From NCBI RefSeq assembly GCF_008704855.1, contig NZ_CP023691.1:2666001-2730000 (forward strand): 64,000 bases of DNA, read 5' to 3'. Both the position numbers and the translations under genes were made by a program. Positions 17,882-27,435 of the stretch are shown here, piece by piece. The notes under the pieces are model-generated. The model worked only from the letters and a program-made list of their open reading frames with translations, was not told where the DNA came from and ran no database searches. Origin of the DNA: Streptomyces platensis (GTDB lineage Bacteria; Actinomycetota; Actinomycetes; Streptomycetales; Streptomycetaceae). How positions within the stretch are numbered: position 1 is the first letter of the stretch; every line of letters starts with the position of its first letter.

Positions 17882-17899
17882 GGGGGCGAGAGGGCCCCC
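17882..17899. terminator. Possible terminator of the Ltp1 operon
   Basis: GGGGGC and GCCCCC arms flank a 6-nt loop, about 70 bp past the 3' end of the minus-strand Ltp1-type gene. The surrounding 17810-17930 is a G-rich tract without a gene. Confidence 0.4.
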
Positions 17900-17965
17900 A
17901 CTGGGCCAACTACCCACCAGCGGGGGCGAGTTAACGCGCGGTGCGGCGCCCCGCTCCCGGCCTCC

Positions 17966-19159
17966 TCACCTCCGCAGCACCGTCACCACCGCCGCACCGC
18001 CCAAGCCGATGTTGTGGGCCAGCCCCACCCGGGCGCCGGGGACCTGGCGGTCCCCCGCGGTGCCGCGGAGCTGCCAGACGAGTTCGGCGGCCTGGGCCAG
18101 GCCCGTCGCGCCCAGTGGGTGACCCTTGGAGATGAGGCCGCCGGAGGGATTGACCACCCAGCGGCCGCCGTAGGTCGTGGCGCCGTCGGCGACCAGCTTC
18201 CCCGACTCCCCGTCCGCGCACATACCCAGCGCCTCATAGGTCAGCAGCTCATTGACCGAGAAGCAGTCGTGCAGCTCGATGACGTCCACGTCCTCGATGC
18301 CGAGGCCGCCGGCCGCGTACACCTGGCGGGCCGCGGCCCGGGACATCGGCTTGCCGACGACATCGATGCAGGAGCCGGACGCGAAACTCTCCTCGGTGTC
18401 CGTCGTCATGGCCTGCGCGACGATCTCCACCGCCCGGCCGGCCAGGCCGTGCTCCCGCACGAACCGCTCGGAGACGATCACCGCAGCGGCCGCGCCGTCG
18501 GAGGTCGGTGAGCACTGCAACTTGGTCAGCGGCCGGTGGATGGTCTTGGCGGCGAGGATCTCCTCGACCGTGTAGACGTCCTGGAACTGGGCGTTCGGGT
18601 TGTGGGCGGAGTGGCGGTGGTTCTTGGCGCCGACGGCGGCGAGCTGTTCGGCGGTGGTGCCGTAGCGCTCCATGTGCTCACGGGCCGCGTTGCCGAAGAT
18701 CTGCGCGGTGGGCGGGGTCATCTCGAAGCCGTGGGCGGCGGCCATCACTCCGTAGTGGCGGGCCACCGGCGAGGTGCTGAAGTCGCCGCCGTCCGCGCCG
18801 CCGCCCAGCGCGCCCCGCTTCATCTTCTCGAAGCCCAGGGCCAGGACGCAGTCGTTGAGGCCGGACTCGACGAACTGGCGGGCCATCATCAGCGCGGTCG
18901 AGCCGGTCGCGCAGTTGTTGTTGACGTTGTAGACGGGGATGCCGGTCAGCCCCAGTTCGTAGGCGGCGCGCTGGCCGGCCGTCGAGGCCTGGTAGCAGTA
19001 GCCCACCGGCAGCTGCTCGACCGCCTCGTAGCCGATCCCGGCGTCCGCGAGCGCCTTGCCGCCCGCCTCCTTCGCCATGTCCCAGTACTGCCACTCGCGG
19101 GTCTCGGGCTTCTCGAAGCGGGTCATCCCGACGCCGACGATGTACGCCTTGCCAGCCAT
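17966..19159 (-). CDS. ltp1: Ltp1-type lipid-transfer protein / thiolase
   Basis: The 397-aa thiolase-fold protein matches the SCP-x/Ltp1 group. The nucleophile Cys is in [11 protein letters not shown] (about residue 88), a catalytic His in [12 protein letters not shown], and the second His in [14 protein letters not shown]. The mycobacterial homologue I recall is Rv2790c (Ltp1), associated with sterol catabolism. A perfect AGGAGG precedes ATG 19159. It lies 34 bp downstream of the acyl-CoA dehydrogenase gene in the same operon, so it should share the KstR-type operator at 21500. Whether it acts as thiolase or retro-aldolase is not settled by sequence. Confidence 0.85.
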   Translation of the reverse strand: MAGKAYIVGVGMTRFEKPETREWQYWDMAKEAGGKALADAGIGYEAVEQLPVGYCYQASTAGQRAAYELGLTGIPVYNVNNNCATGSTALMMARQFVESGLNDCVLALGFEKMKRGALGGGADGGDFSTSPVARHYGVMAAAHGFEMTPPTAQIFGNAAREHMERYGTTAEQLAAVGAKNHRHSAHNPNAQFQDVYTVEEILAAKTIHRPLTKLQCSPTSDGAAAAVIVSERFVREHGLAGRAVEIVAQAMTTDTEESFASGSCIDVVGKPMSRAAARQVYAAGGLGIEDVDVIELHDCFSVNELLTYEALGMCADGESGKLVADGATTYGGRWVVNPSGGLISKGHPLGATGLAQAAELVWQLRGTAGDRQVPGARVGLAHNIGLGGAAVVTVLRR

Positions 19160-19193
19160 ACGTGTCCTCCTGGAGGTGGCCGAGTCCGGGGAG

Positions 19194-21488
19194 TCAGATC
19201 AGGGGGCGGGGCTCCGGGTCGCGGGGCAGGCCCAGCAGCCGCTCGGCGACGACATTGAGCTGCACCTGGGTGGTGCCGCCGGCGATGGTCAGACAGCGCG
19301 ACATCAGAAAGCCGTGCAGCGCCCGTTCGCCGGCCCCCTCCCGCACCGCGCCGTCCGGGCCGAGCAGTTCCAGCGCCAGCTCGGCGACCTTCTGCTGGTG
19401 CGGGGTCTGCACCAGCTTGCGGATACTGGCACCGGCGCCCGGCTCCAGTCCCGACACCTGCTGGAGCGTGGTCCGCAGCCCGATACAGCCCAGCGCGTGC
19501 GCCTCGGCTGCCAGCGCACCCACCCGCGCCCGTACCGATCCGTCCAGTACGGCGGCGCGGTCCAGGAGCGCTTCCAGTCCGGTGTCGAAGGTCAACTGGT
19601 CGGCCATGTGGACGCGTTCGTTGTCCAGCGTGGTGCGGGCCACCTTCCAGCCGTTGTCGACCTCGCCGACCACCGCGTCGGGCGGCAGCAGCACGTCGTC
19701 GAAGTAGACCTCGTTGAAGAGCGAATCGCCGGTGATCTCCTTCAGCGGGCGGATGTCGATTCCCGGGGCCGCCATGTCGACGAGGAAGAAGGTCAGCCCC
19801 TTGTGCTTGGGCGCGTCCGGGTCGGTACGGGCCAGCAGGATGCCGTGGCTCGCCCATTGCGCGGCCGAGGTCCACACCTTCTGGCCGTTGATCCGCCAGC
19901 CGCCGTCCGCCGTCCGCTCGGCGCGGGTCCGCAGGGCGGCCAGGTCCGAACCGGCCTCGGGTTCGGAGAACAGCTGGCACCACAGCAGCTCGCCGCGCAG
20001 CGACGGCAGCAGATAGCGCTCCTGCTGCTCCGGGGTGCCGTGGGCGATCAGCGAGGGGACCACCCAGGTGGCGATGCCCAGGTCGCTGATCCGGAGCCCG
20101 GCGGCCGCCAGCTCCTGCTGGATCGCGAGCTGTTGTACGGGGCCGGCGCCCAGTCCGTAGGGCGCGGGGAGGTGCGGTGCGGCGTAGCCGGTGGGGGCCA
20201 GGGCGCGGCGTACGGCGGCGGGGTCGAGGCCGCGGACGCCGTCGAGGACCGTCCGTGCCTCGGTCCGGAACTCCGTGGCCTCGGCGGGGAGTTCCAGTCG
20301 CAGCGGACGCCGGGCGCCGTCGGCGGCGAGCCGGGCGGCCCGCAGCCGGTGGGTGTCGCCGCTGCCGAGCAGCTGGCGCGCCACGGTCGCCCGCCGCAGG
20401 TGGAGATGGGCATCGTGTTCCCAGGTGAAGCCGGTGCCGCCGAGGATCTGGATGCAGTCCTTGGCGCAGCTGACGGCGGCGTCCAGGGCGGTCGCGGTGG
20501 CCAGCGCCGCGACCAGTCCGCGGACCTCGGGCGGCTCGTGCAGGGCGCGGGCCGCGTCCCAGACCAGGGCGGCGGCCTGCTCGCAGCGTACGAGCATGTC
20601 GGCGCAGAGGTGTTTGACCGCCTGGAACTGGCCGATGGGGCGGCCGAACTGCTCGCGGACCGCGGCATGTTCAGCGGCGGTGCGCAGCGCCCATGAGGCC
20701 GTGCCGCAGCTCTCGGCGGCCCACAGCACCCCGGCCAGGTCGCTGACCAGGTCGCTGTCGACGGTGAGCCGCCGCTCGGCGGGCACCGGCACGCCGTGCG
20801 CACTCACCTCGGCGGTCGGCCGGGTCGGGTCGGCGCTTGCTTGGCCGCGTACGGTCAGCGCCCCGGCGTCGACCGCGAGCCAGATCGTCTCCCCGGCCCG
20901 TCGCCCGCCGTCGCGCTCCGCACCGTCCGCCCCATCCGCCTTATCCGCCTCGTCCGCGGCGCTCGCCGCCTCCCCGCTGCCTTCCGCTGCCGCTTCCCCG
21001 TCCGCGGCGACCTTCGCGGCCAGCACGAGGAGATCCGCGTCGGCGCCGGCCAGGACCGGGGGCGCGGTGCCGTCCAGGACATAGCCGCCGGGGGTTTCGA
21101 CGGCGGTGAGTGAGCCCGGTCCGAGCGCGGCGGCGCCGATGCGTGCGCCGGTGGCGAGGGCCCGTACGAGGGTGGGGGCGCCGCCGCGGTGCAGGAGGGC
21201 GGCGGCGAGCGTGGTGGGCAGATAGGGGCCGGGGAACGCGGCGCGGCCCAGTTCCTCCAGTACGACGGCGAGGTCGAGCAGTTCACCGCCCCCGCCGCCG
21301 TCGGCCTCGGGGAGATGGAGCCCGAGCAGGCCCTGAGCGGCGAGCTGGTCCCAGTACGCAGGCCGCCCGGGGCGCGCGGGCGCGCTGTCGAGCAGCTTGC
21401 GCACCGCTTCGGGCGGCACGGCCCGCGCGGCCCAGCCGCCCGCCGCCTCGGCCAGGTCACGGTGTTCCGGTGTGATTCCGATGCCCAT
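19194..21488 (-). CDS. fadE34: Fused two-domain acyl-CoA dehydrogenase, FadE34-like
   Basis: The 764-aa protein contains two complete acyl-CoA dehydrogenase units in tandem. Unit 1 covers about residues 1-385 ([37 protein letters not shown]). Unit 2 runs from about 400 to the end ([52 protein letters not shown]). This matches the fused steroid dehydrogenase FadE34 (Rv3573c), which desaturates the CoA thioester of the five-carbon sterol side chain. Unit 1 carries a long Ala/Glu-rich insertion (about residues 165-190). No Shine-Dalgarno is visible; the ATG is only 12 bp from the KstR box, so the message may have a very short leader. Confidence 0.85.
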   Translation of the reverse strand: MGIGITPEHRDLAEAAGGWAARAVPPEAVRKLLDSAPARPGRPAYWDQLAAQGLLGLHLPEADGGGGGELLDLAVVLEELGRAAFPGPYLPTTLAAALLHRGGAPTLVRALATGARIGAAALGPGSLTAVETPGGYVLDGTAPPVLAGADADLLVLAAKVAADGEAAAEGSGEAASAADEADKADGADGAERDGGRRAGETIWLAVDAGALTVRGQASADPTRPTAEVSAHGVPVPAERRLTVDSDLVSDLAGVLWAAESCGTASWALRTAAEHAAVREQFGRPIGQFQAVKHLCADMLVRCEQAAALVWDAARALHEPPEVRGLVAALATATALDAAVSCAKDCIQILGGTGFTWEHDAHLHLRRATVARQLLGSGDTHRLRAARLAADGARRPLRLELPAEATEFRTEARTVLDGVRGLDPAAVRRALAPTGYAAPHLPAPYGLGAGPVQQLAIQQELAAAGLRISDLGIATWVVPSLIAHGTPEQQERYLLPSLRGELLWCQLFSEPEAGSDLAALRTRAERTADGGWRINGQKVWTSAAQWASHGILLARTDPDAPKHKGLTFFLVDMAAPGIDIRPLKEITGDSLFNEVYFDDVLLPPDAVVGEVDNGWKVARTTLDNERVHMADQLTFDTGLEALLDRAAVLDGSVRARVGALAAEAHALGCIGLRTTLQQVSGLEPGAGASIRKLVQTPHQQKVAELALELLGPDGAVREGAGERALHGFLMSRCLTIAGGTTQVQLNVVAERLLGLPRDPEPRPLI

Positions 21489-21499
21489 GCGGGGCAGGC

Positions 21500-21513
21500 T
21501 AGAACACGTTCCA
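21500..21513. promoter_or_regulatory. KstR-type operator before the FadE34-like operon
   Basis: TAGAACACGTTCCA fits TNNAACNNGTTNNA at all fixed positions. Its edge is 12 bp upstream of the acyl-CoA dehydrogenase ATG, so bound repressor would cover the promoter/start region. Confidence 0.8.
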
Positions 21514-21514
21514 T

Positions 21515-21531
21515 TCTGACGGAAGGTCAGC
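21515..21531. promoter_or_regulatory. Second palindrome (TCTGAC-N5-GTCAG) next to KstR box
   Basis: TCTGACGGAAGGTCAGC matches the TCTGAC-N5-GTCAGA motif with one change and starts one base after the KstR box. Confidence 0.55.
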
Positions 21532-22017
21532 TAGCAGGTTGGTTGGAAGGTCAGTTGAGGGGGCGGCCGGAAGACGGTCCGGGCCCCCGGGGCGACGCCC
21601 CCGCACGCCCCGCGCCCGGCAGCGACCGGCCGACGCAGGACGCGCGGGACCCGGCAGGGATTCCCCCGGGGGGACAGCTCGCATGCGCACCACAAACGAC
21701 CCGGTGAATTCCGTCCCGAAAGTCATTTCCCACCCCCTCCCTCTCGCCCCTTCCTCGCCCCTCCCCCCAGCCGACTCCCCGCCCCCCCAATTCACCGCTT
21801 TCGGGCATCCCGGAAATCGGCGACGGGAAATCGGCGGGAACAGCCGGGGAACGGACCGGAACCCGGCAGGAACCGGCAGGAAGAGCCGGGGCGCCCGCTG
21901 CGGGAAATGCGAACCGCCGTTCCGATATCCGAATGTTCCGCACCGGGACACCCGCACTCCACCGGCGCCGCCCCGTACGGCACGATGAGCCCCTGACCGC
22001 ACCACAGGAGGAAGCCC
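21532..22017. other. Gene-free, low-complexity intergenic region
   Basis: I see no gene here. It includes a C-rich polypyrimidine run (about 21728-21790) and short direct repeats of GGAAATCGGC and CGGCAGGAA (about 21810-21890), then AGGAGGAAG serving the next gene. Confidence 0.5.
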
Positions 22018-22677
22018 ATGCCCGCTCCCACGGCTCCGACCGCTCCGCAGCCGGAGATACTCGCCGCTTTCGAGGCGGCGAAGGGCTTCATGCCCGTGGA
22101 CGAGGGCCTCGCCCTGTATGCGGCGGCGGCCGAGGCGGCGGCCCTGGGGCTGCCGCTGGTGGAGGTCGGCACCTACTGCGGCCGGTCCACGATCCTGGTC
22201 GCCGACGCCGCGCGCGGCGCCGGGGTGCTCGCCGTCACCGTCGACCACCACCGGGGCAGCGAGGAGCAGCAGCCCGGGTGGGAGTACCACGATGCGACCG
22301 TCGTCGACCCGGAGGTCGGCCGGATGGACACGCTGCCCACCTTCCGCCGCACCCTGCACGCCGCGGGCCTGGAGGAGCATGTGCTCGCCCTGGTGGGCCG
22401 GTCGCCGCAGGCCGCGGCCGTCTGGCAGGCCCCGGTGGGTCTGGTCTTCATCGACGGCGGGCACACCGACGAGCACGCCACCGCCGACTACGAGGGCTGG
22501 GCGCCGCATCTCGCGCCCGGCGGGCTGCTGGTCATCCACGATGTCTTCGCGGACCCGGCGGACGGCGGCCAGGCCCCGTACCGCATCTACCGCAGGGCCC
22601 TGGAGTCCGGCGCGTTCACCGAGATCTCGGCCCATGGGTCGCTGCATGTCCTGCGGCGCACCGGGGCGGGCATCTGA
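22018..22677 (+). CDS. Class I SAM-dependent methyltransferase
   Basis: The 219-aa protein has a Rossmann methyltransferase core: motif I VEVGTYCGRST (about residues 47-57), acidic motif AVTVDHHRG, then VGLVFIDGGHTDEH (about 140-153) and APGGLLVIHDVF. The DGGHT and HDVF motifs place it in the Methyltransf_24 group, often acting on small molecules or sugars. AGGAGGAAGCCC precedes the ATG. The substrate is unknown. The amidase gene follows after 19 bp. Confidence 0.8.
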   Translation: MPAPTAPTAPQPEILAAFEAAKGFMPVDEGLALYAAAAEAAALGLPLVEVGTYCGRSTILVADAARGAGVLAVTVDHHRGSEEQQPGWEYHDATVVDPEVGRMDTLPTFRRTLHAAGLEEHVLALVGRSPQAAAVWQAPVGLVFIDGGHTDEHATADYEGWAPHLAPGGLLVIHDVFADPADGGQAPYRIYRRALESGAFTEISAHGSLHVLRRTGAGI

Positions 22678-22696
22678 GCGGGCTACGATCGCGGAC

Positions 22697-23611
22697 GTGT
22701 CGAACGGCAGTTCTCTCCCCTCGCACCGCCGCCTGCGCGGCACCCTCCTCGTCGTGCTGGCCGCCGTAGTCGTCGCCGGCCTGGGCGGCTGGCTGGCCTG
22801 GCGCTCGTCGGGCCACGACGGGCCCGGAGCCGGGCAGCCCGCACCGGGCGGCCCGGCGGAGAGCGCCTCCGGCGGCGCGACCGGGTCCGGCGACGGCCCC
22901 ACCCCCGGGAAGGGCTCCAAGGGCGACAGCCCGCGCGACAGCCTCAAGGGCAAGGTCGTGGTGCTCGACCCCGGCCACAATCCGCACAACAGCGAGCACG
23001 GCCGGGAGATCGCCCGGCAGGTGGACATCGGCAACGACCGCAAGGAGTGCGACACCACCGGCACCGCCACCAACGACGGATACGCCGAGGCGTCCTTCAC
23101 CCTGGACCTCGCCCGGCGGGCCCGCACGCTCCTCCAGGAGCAGGGCGCCAAGGTCGTCCTCACCCAGAACGGCGACCGCCCCTACGGGCCGTGCGTCGAC
23201 GAGCGCGCGGAGATCGGCAACACGGCGCACGCCGATGCCGCGCTGTCCCTGCACGCCGATGGCTCGGGCGCCGGCAATCGCGGCTTCCATGTCATCCTGC
23301 CCGCCCGCGTCACGGCGGGCCCGGCCGACACCACCAAGATCGTCGGGCCCTCGCGGCAGTTGGGCGAGCGGCTGGTCGGCCGGTTCCGCACGGTCACCGG
23401 AAGTGCGGCGTCGAATTACATCGGCGGCGGCAGCGGGCTCGACAAGCGCTCCGATCTCGGCGGCCTCAACCTCTCCACGGTGCCGAAGGTGTTCATCGAG
23501 TGCGGCAATATGCGCGACCCGAAGGACGCCGCGCAATTGACCGATGCGCGCTGGCGTCAAAAGGCGGCCCGTGGGATCACCGAGGGCATTACGGACTTCT
23601 TGACGCACTGA
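22697..23611 (+). CDS. N-acetylmuramoyl-L-alanine amidase (Amidase_3)
   Basis: The 304-aa cell-wall hydrolase cleaves the amide between MurNAc and the stem peptide. An N-terminal membrane segment (about residues 14-32) is followed by a Gly/Pro/Ser linker, and the Amidase_3 domain starts near residue 82 with VVLDPGHNPHN (zinc His). Other ligands are the Glu in YAEASF, the His in SLHADG and the catalytic Glu in KVFIECGNM near the C-terminus. The start is GTG 22697 (MSNGSSLP). It should act outside the membrane as an anchored enzyme. Confidence 0.88.
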   Translation: MSNGSSLPSHRRLRGTLLVVLAAVVVAGLGGWLAWRSSGHDGPGAGQPAPGGPAESASGGATGSGDGPTPGKGSKGDSPRDSLKGKVVVLDPGHNPHNSEHGREIARQVDIGNDRKECDTTGTATNDGYAEASFTLDLARRARTLLQEQGAKVVLTQNGDRPYGPCVDERAEIGNTAHADAALSLHADGSGAGNRGFHVILPARVTAGPADTTKIVGPSRQLGERLVGRFRTVTGSAASNYIGGGSGLDKRSDLGGLNLSTVPKVFIECGNMRDPKDAAQLTDARWRQKAARGITEGITDFLTH

Positions 23612-23811
23612 CCGGACCGTCGAACCCGGCTCCGGAACCCCTCCGATACCGGATCCGGGACGGCGTACCGATAGCGCGCGGAAACGAACACGACGGGCCG
23701 CCGGATTCGGCGACCGGTTCCCCTTTACGATGGGTGGCCACCGCCGTGCCTCGCACTGCGCGCACCGCGACAGCGACGACCGGACCCACGAAACCGACAA
23801 AGGACCCTTAC

Positions 23812-24690
23812 GTGAACATCCGCTCCCTCACTCGAGGCGACGGCGTGGTGATCGGAGCAGCGGTGTTGCTGTTCATCGCCTCGTTCCTCCCTTCCACCGG
23901 CAGCCAGGACTGCTCCGGACCGCTCGCCAAGTACTGCGAAGCCCAGAGCTACAGCAGCATCAACGCCTGGGACTCGGTGGCGGCCCTGATGAGCGTGTAC
24001 CTGGCCGGGGTGATCGGCGCGGCGATCATCGTCGTCAGCCGTGCGCTGCCGCAGCAGCAGGCGCGCAAGATCGCCGGTCTCGACCTCGGCCAGTTCGGCG
24101 TCGCCCTCACCGTCTTCGTGGCGTGGACGGCGCTCTGGGTCCTCATCGGCGCCCCGAGCGCCGGCGCAGGCCAGATCATCGGCCTGATCGCCGCCCTGAT
24201 CCTGGCCGGTGGCGCCATCGCCACCCCGCTCCTCCCGCCGCTCAAGGCCGCCCTGATCGGCGCCCCGAAGCCGCAGCAGCCCGCCACCCCCTACGGGGCG
24301 GGCCCCAACCCGGGTTACGGCTACCCCGGCGCCCAGCAGCAGGCGAGCCAGGGCTACGGCTACCCGGGCGCCCAGCAGCCCCAGGGCGGCCAGCCGCAGC
24401 CCCAGGGCGGCCAGCCGCACGGCCAGCAGGCGCCGGTGGACGCCACGGCCGGCGGCCCGGCGGGTGCCACCGCGGCGGCCGGTGCCCCGGCGGACTTCGC
24501 GCCGTTCTGGTTCGCGGTGCCCGTCGCGCGCCCGCTGTACGGCGAGGACGGCGCCCCGGCGCCGATCGCCGAACTGGCGCCCGGCACCTGGTACCTGGCG
24601 GTGGAGCAGCGCGGTGCGGCTCTGATCGCGCAGACCCAGGACGGCCGGCGCGGCGTCCTCCAGGACACCACCGGCATCCAGCGCGGCTGA
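23812..24690 (+). CDS. Four-helix membrane protein with Gln/Gly/Pro repeats
   Basis: The 292-aa protein has four hydrophobic helices (about residues 10-28, 52-80, 92-112, 118-150), resembling actinobacterial DUF5336 membrane proteins. A repeat region follows (GYGYPGAQQ twice, then PQGGQPQ units), and a small conserved C-terminal domain from about residue 228 (FAPFWFAVPVARPLYGED to QDTTGIQRG). The DNA repeats at 24310-24420 encode the Gln/Gly/Pro tract. GTG 23812 follows AAGGA. No enzymatic motif is present. Confidence 0.7.
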   Translation: MNIRSLTRGDGVVIGAAVLLFIASFLPSTGSQDCSGPLAKYCEAQSYSSINAWDSVAALMSVYLAGVIGAAIIVVSRALPQQQARKIAGLDLGQFGVALTVFVAWTALWVLIGAPSAGAGQIIGLIAALILAGGAIATPLLPPLKAALIGAPKPQQPATPYGAGPNPGYGYPGAQQQASQGYGYPGAQQPQGGQPQPQGGQPHGQQAPVDATAGGPAGATAAAGAPADFAPFWFAVPVARPLYGEDGAPAPIAELAPGTWYLAVEQRGAALIAQTQDGRRGVLQDTTGIQRG

Positions 24691-24715
24691 CGCCGGACGC
24701 ACAGCGGTCCTTTCG

Positions 24716-24745
24716 CGGCCCCTCGCCCCTGCGGGCGGGGGGCCG
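24716..24745. terminator. Intrinsic terminator
   Basis: A 13-bp stem with one mismatch (CGGCCCCTCGCCC against 24733-24745) lies 26 bp after the membrane-protein stop. Confidence 0.75.
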
Positions 24746-24786
24746 TTGCGCTGCCGGTGGCCGGGCCGTACAGTTCCCGACACCGA

Positions 24787-24803
24787 TCTGACCTATCGTC
24801 AGA
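24787..24803. promoter_or_regulatory. Second palindrome before the LLM oxidoreductase
   Basis: TCTGACCTATCGTCAGA has perfect arms, extended by one A/T pair on each side, and ends 37 bp before the oxidoreductase ATG. No KstR box is seen here. Confidence 0.7.
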
Positions 24804-24840
24804 TTCGCAGGTCACCGTCCGCCGGAGAGGGGCGATCGGT

Positions 24841-25851
24841 ATGCGACTCGGACTGGCACTGGGCTACTGGGGCCGCGGCCCGGACCCCCGGCACCTCGAA
24901 CTCGCCCGCGCGGCCGAGCGGCTGGGCTATGACTCGGTGTGGACCGCTGAGGCCTGGGGGTCGGACGCCTTCACCGCGCTCACCTGGATCGCCGCCCACA
25001 CCACCCGGATCAGACTGGGCACCGGGATCGCGCAGATGGCGGCCCGCACCCCCACCGCCACCGCGATGCACGCCCTCACCCTCGACCATCTCTCCGGCGG
25101 CCGGGTGCTGCTGGGCCTGGGGCTGTCCGGACCGCAGGTCGTCGAGGGGTGGTACGGCCGGCCGTTCCCCAGGAGCCCGCTGACCGCCACCCGCGAATAC
25201 GTGGACGTGATCCGCCAAGTGCTGCGCCGGGAAGGGCCGGTGGAGTCGGACGGGGCCTTCCACCCGCATCCCTACCGCGGCGCGGACGGCACCGGCCTGG
25301 GCAAGCCGCTCAAGCCCATCACCCACCCACTGCGGCCCGGACTCCCCCTCCTGCTCGGCGCGGAGGGGCCCAAGAACATCGCCCAGACGACCCGGATCGC
25401 CGACGGCTGGCTGCCGCTGTACTGGTCGCCGGGCCGCACCGACGTCTACCAGGCGTCCCTGTCCGAGGCCCCGGACGGCTTTCTCATCGCCCCCATGGCC
25501 CGCGCCGTGGTCTGCGACGACATCGCCGAGGGGCTGCTTCCGGTCAAGGCGATGCTCGGCTTCTACATCGGCGGGATGGGGCACGCGGCCAGGAACTTCC
25601 ACGCCGACCTGATGGCCAGGATGGGCTTCGAGGAGGAGGCCCGCCGGGTGCAGCAACTCTTCCTCGAAGGCCGCAGACAGGAGGCGGTGCAGGCCGTTCC
25701 GGACGCCTTCGCCGATGAGATCTCGCTGGTCGGCCCGCGCGAACGGATCGCGGAGCGGCTGGAGTTGTGGCGCTCAGGACCGGTCACCGACCTGCTGGTC
25801 ACCGCCCCCGACCCGGACACGCTACGGGTCCTGGCCGAGCTCAACTCCTGA
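24841..25851 (+). CDS. LLM-class F420-dependent oxidoreductase (Rv3520c-like)
   Basis: The 336-aa luciferase-like monooxygenase-fold protein starts MRLGLALGYWGRG. It carries TAEAWGSDAFT (about residues 38-48), GLGLSGPQVVEGWYG (about 94-108) and ITHPLRPGLPLLLGAEGPKN (about 160-179). These blocks match the F420-linked oxidoreductase family containing Rv3520c, a member of the mycobacterial KstR regulon. The reaction is unknown; F420 dependence is inferred from family. It is transcribed alone behind the TCTGAC palindrome. Confidence 0.82.
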   Translation: MRLGLALGYWGRGPDPRHLELARAAERLGYDSVWTAEAWGSDAFTALTWIAAHTTRIRLGTGIAQMAARTPTATAMHALTLDHLSGGRVLLGLGLSGPQVVEGWYGRPFPRSPLTATREYVDVIRQVLRREGPVESDGAFHPHPYRGADGTGLGKPLKPITHPLRPGLPLLLGAEGPKNIAQTTRIADGWLPLYWSPGRTDVYQASLSEAPDGFLIAPMARAVVCDDIAEGLLPVKAMLGFYIGGMGHAARNFHADLMARMGFEEEARRVQQLFLEGRRQEAVQAVPDAFADEISLVGPRERIAERLELWRSGPVTDLLVTAPDPDTLRVLAELNS

Positions 25852-25865
25852 CGGCCGCGGGCGGC

Positions 25866-26303
25866 TCACCGGAACGAGGCCCACTCCAGCCACCCGTCGA
25901 GCAGTGCGCGCTCACCCAGCACCTCGACCCGGTCGCTGTCGGCGGGCAGCCTGCGGTAGAGCACCGCGAGGAGGTCGGTGAGCGGGCCGCGCACCGCGAC
26001 CGCGGCCTTCTCGTGGGCGCGGCGGTGGACGAGCCGCTCGCCGGTGAGGTCCACGAGCCACTCGGCGTTCAGCTCGGGCGGGGTGTCGGTGGCGTGGAAG
26101 TGCAGGGTGCGGCCGGGGCCGAAGAGCCGCTCGCCGCGCTCCGCCGTCACCTCGGGCAGGGCGCACAACTGGAGCCATTCCTCCAGGCAGTCGGCGGCGA
26201 CCTCGGGCGGGACGTCGAAGGCGGCCCCGGCGGTGAGTGCGGCGTCGGCGCGGTGGATACGGGATGGTCCGTACGGGATGGTCCGTACGGGCCGCGGGCC
26301 CAC
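25866..26303 (-). pseudogene. N-terminally truncated mycothiol-dependent isomerase-like gene
   Basis: The 145 residues correspond to the C-terminal half of maleylpyruvate-isomerase-family, mycothiol-dependent proteins: HRADAALTAGAAFDVPPEV, GPGRTLHFHATDTP, then AVAVRGPLTDLLAVLYRRLP and LLDGWLEWASF. The N-terminal DinB-like metal-binding domain of about 120 residues is missing. The homologous part begins where a 14-bp tandem repeat (26261-26288) encodes the first residues, suggesting a deletion/rearrangement. The GTG at 26303 has no clear ribosome site. It probably cannot work as an enzyme. Confidence 0.65.
26261..26288. repeat. 14-bp tandem repeat at gene truncation point
   Basis: GGGATGGTCCGTAC occurs twice in perfect tandem, at the broken 5' end of the mycothiol-type gene. 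Fourteen bases is not a whole number of codons, so copy-number change would shift the frame. Confidence 0.8.
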
Positions 26304-26364
26304 CGGCAGCAGCCCTTACGGGACGGCTGCCGATGCCCGGCCGGGTGCGCTGACGGTCGCCGGC

Positions 26365-27435
26365 CTACCGGCAGCAGTCCGGATCGAGCCCCGTCGGCAG
26401 GTGCTCGCCCCCGAACACCGTGGTGGTGGCCTCGTCGCCGCCCAGGGCGGCCACCGCGAGCAGCAGCGAACCGGCGGTCCAGGAGGTGCGCTCCTGTGGC
26501 CAGATCGCGTCGTCGTCGAAGACGTACCCGGTCCAGTACATCCCGTCCTCGGCGCGGAGGTGCTGCATCCACTTGAGGATCTGTACGGCCCGCTCGGACT
26601 CCCCCATCGCCCACAGGGCGAGCGCCAGTTCCGCGCTCTCGCCGCCGGTGACCCAGGGGTTGGGCAGCACACAGCGCACGCCCAGACCGGGCACGACGAA
26701 CCGCTCCCAGTCCGCGTCGATGCGCTCACGGGCCTGCGCACCGCGGACCGCGCCGCCGAGGATCGGGTAGTACCAGTCCATGGAGTAGCGGGACTTGTCC
26801 AGGAACCGCTCGGGGTGGCTGCGTATCGCATGGCCGAGGCGGCCGACGGCCAGCTCCCAGTCCGGCTGCGGCTCCTCGCGCTGCTCGGCGAGCGCCAGCG
26901 CACAGCGCAGCGCCTGGTAGATGGAGGACGAGCCGGTCAGCAGCGCGTCGTTGACGGGTGTGCCGTCGTCCTCGCGCTTCCAGCCGATCTCGCCGCCGGG
27001 CTGCTGGAGCTCCAGGACGTACTCGGTCGCGGCATGCACCGCGGGCCACATGCGGTCGAGAAAGGTCTCGTCGCCGGTGGACAGGAAGTGGTGCCAGACG
27101 CCGACCGCGAGATAGGCGCAGAAGTTGGTCTCCCGGCCGCGGTCGGTGGGTTCCCCGGCGTCGCCGTCGGCGTAGGCCGCGTACCAGGACCCGTCCGGGT
27201 TCTGATGCCGCACCAGCCAGTCGTACGCGGCCTCGGCACGCTCGTGTTCGCCGGCCGCGTCCAGGGCCATGGCGGCCTCGGTGTGGTCCCACGGATCGAG
27301 GTGGTGGCCCCGGAACCAGGGGATCGCGCCGTCCGTCCGCTGGGTCGCCAGGATGCCGGCCACCGTGTGGGCGGCATCCTCGGCGGTGAGCACCCCCGGC
27401 AGGACGAGGCGTTCGGTACGCCCGGGACTTGTCAC
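26365..27435 (-). CDS. Alpha/alpha-toroid protein (prenyltransferase/glycosidase-like)
   Basis: The 356-aa protein has repeated helical pairs with QxxDGxxxW-like motifs (ILATQRTDGAIPWF, LVRHQNPDGSWYAAY), as in squalene cyclase/prenyltransferase or six-hairpin glycosidase folds. An acidic WDHTEAAMALD motif and EDGMYWTGYVFDD are further marks. It has no signal peptide. GTG 27435 overlaps the methyltransferase stop (GTGA), so it is co-translated with the methyltransferase and GT4 genes. A role in building or trimming a glycoconjugate is plausible from context, but the substrate is unknown. Confidence 0.7.
   Translation of the reverse strand: MTSPGRTERLVLPGVLTAEDAAHTVAGILATQRTDGAIPWFRGHHLDPWDHTEAAMALDAAGEHERAEAAYDWLVRHQNPDGSWYAAYADGDAGEPTDRGRETNFCAYLAVGVWHHFLSTGDETFLDRMWPAVHAATEYVLELQQPGGEIGWKREDDGTPVNDALLTGSSSIYQALRCALALAEQREEPQPDWELAVGRLGHAIRSHPERFLDKSRYSMDWYYPILGGAVRGAQARERIDADWERFVVPGLGVRCVLPNPWVTGGESAELALALWAMGESERAVQILKWMQHLRAEDGMYWTGYVFDDDAIWPQERTSWTAGSLLLAVAALGGDEATTTVFGGEHLPTGLDPDCCR

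Noticed and set aside
24300..24425. Possible minisatellite or CRISPR-like repeats
   Set aside because: The repeats encode the Gln/Gly/Pro tract of the membrane protein and have no unique spacers.
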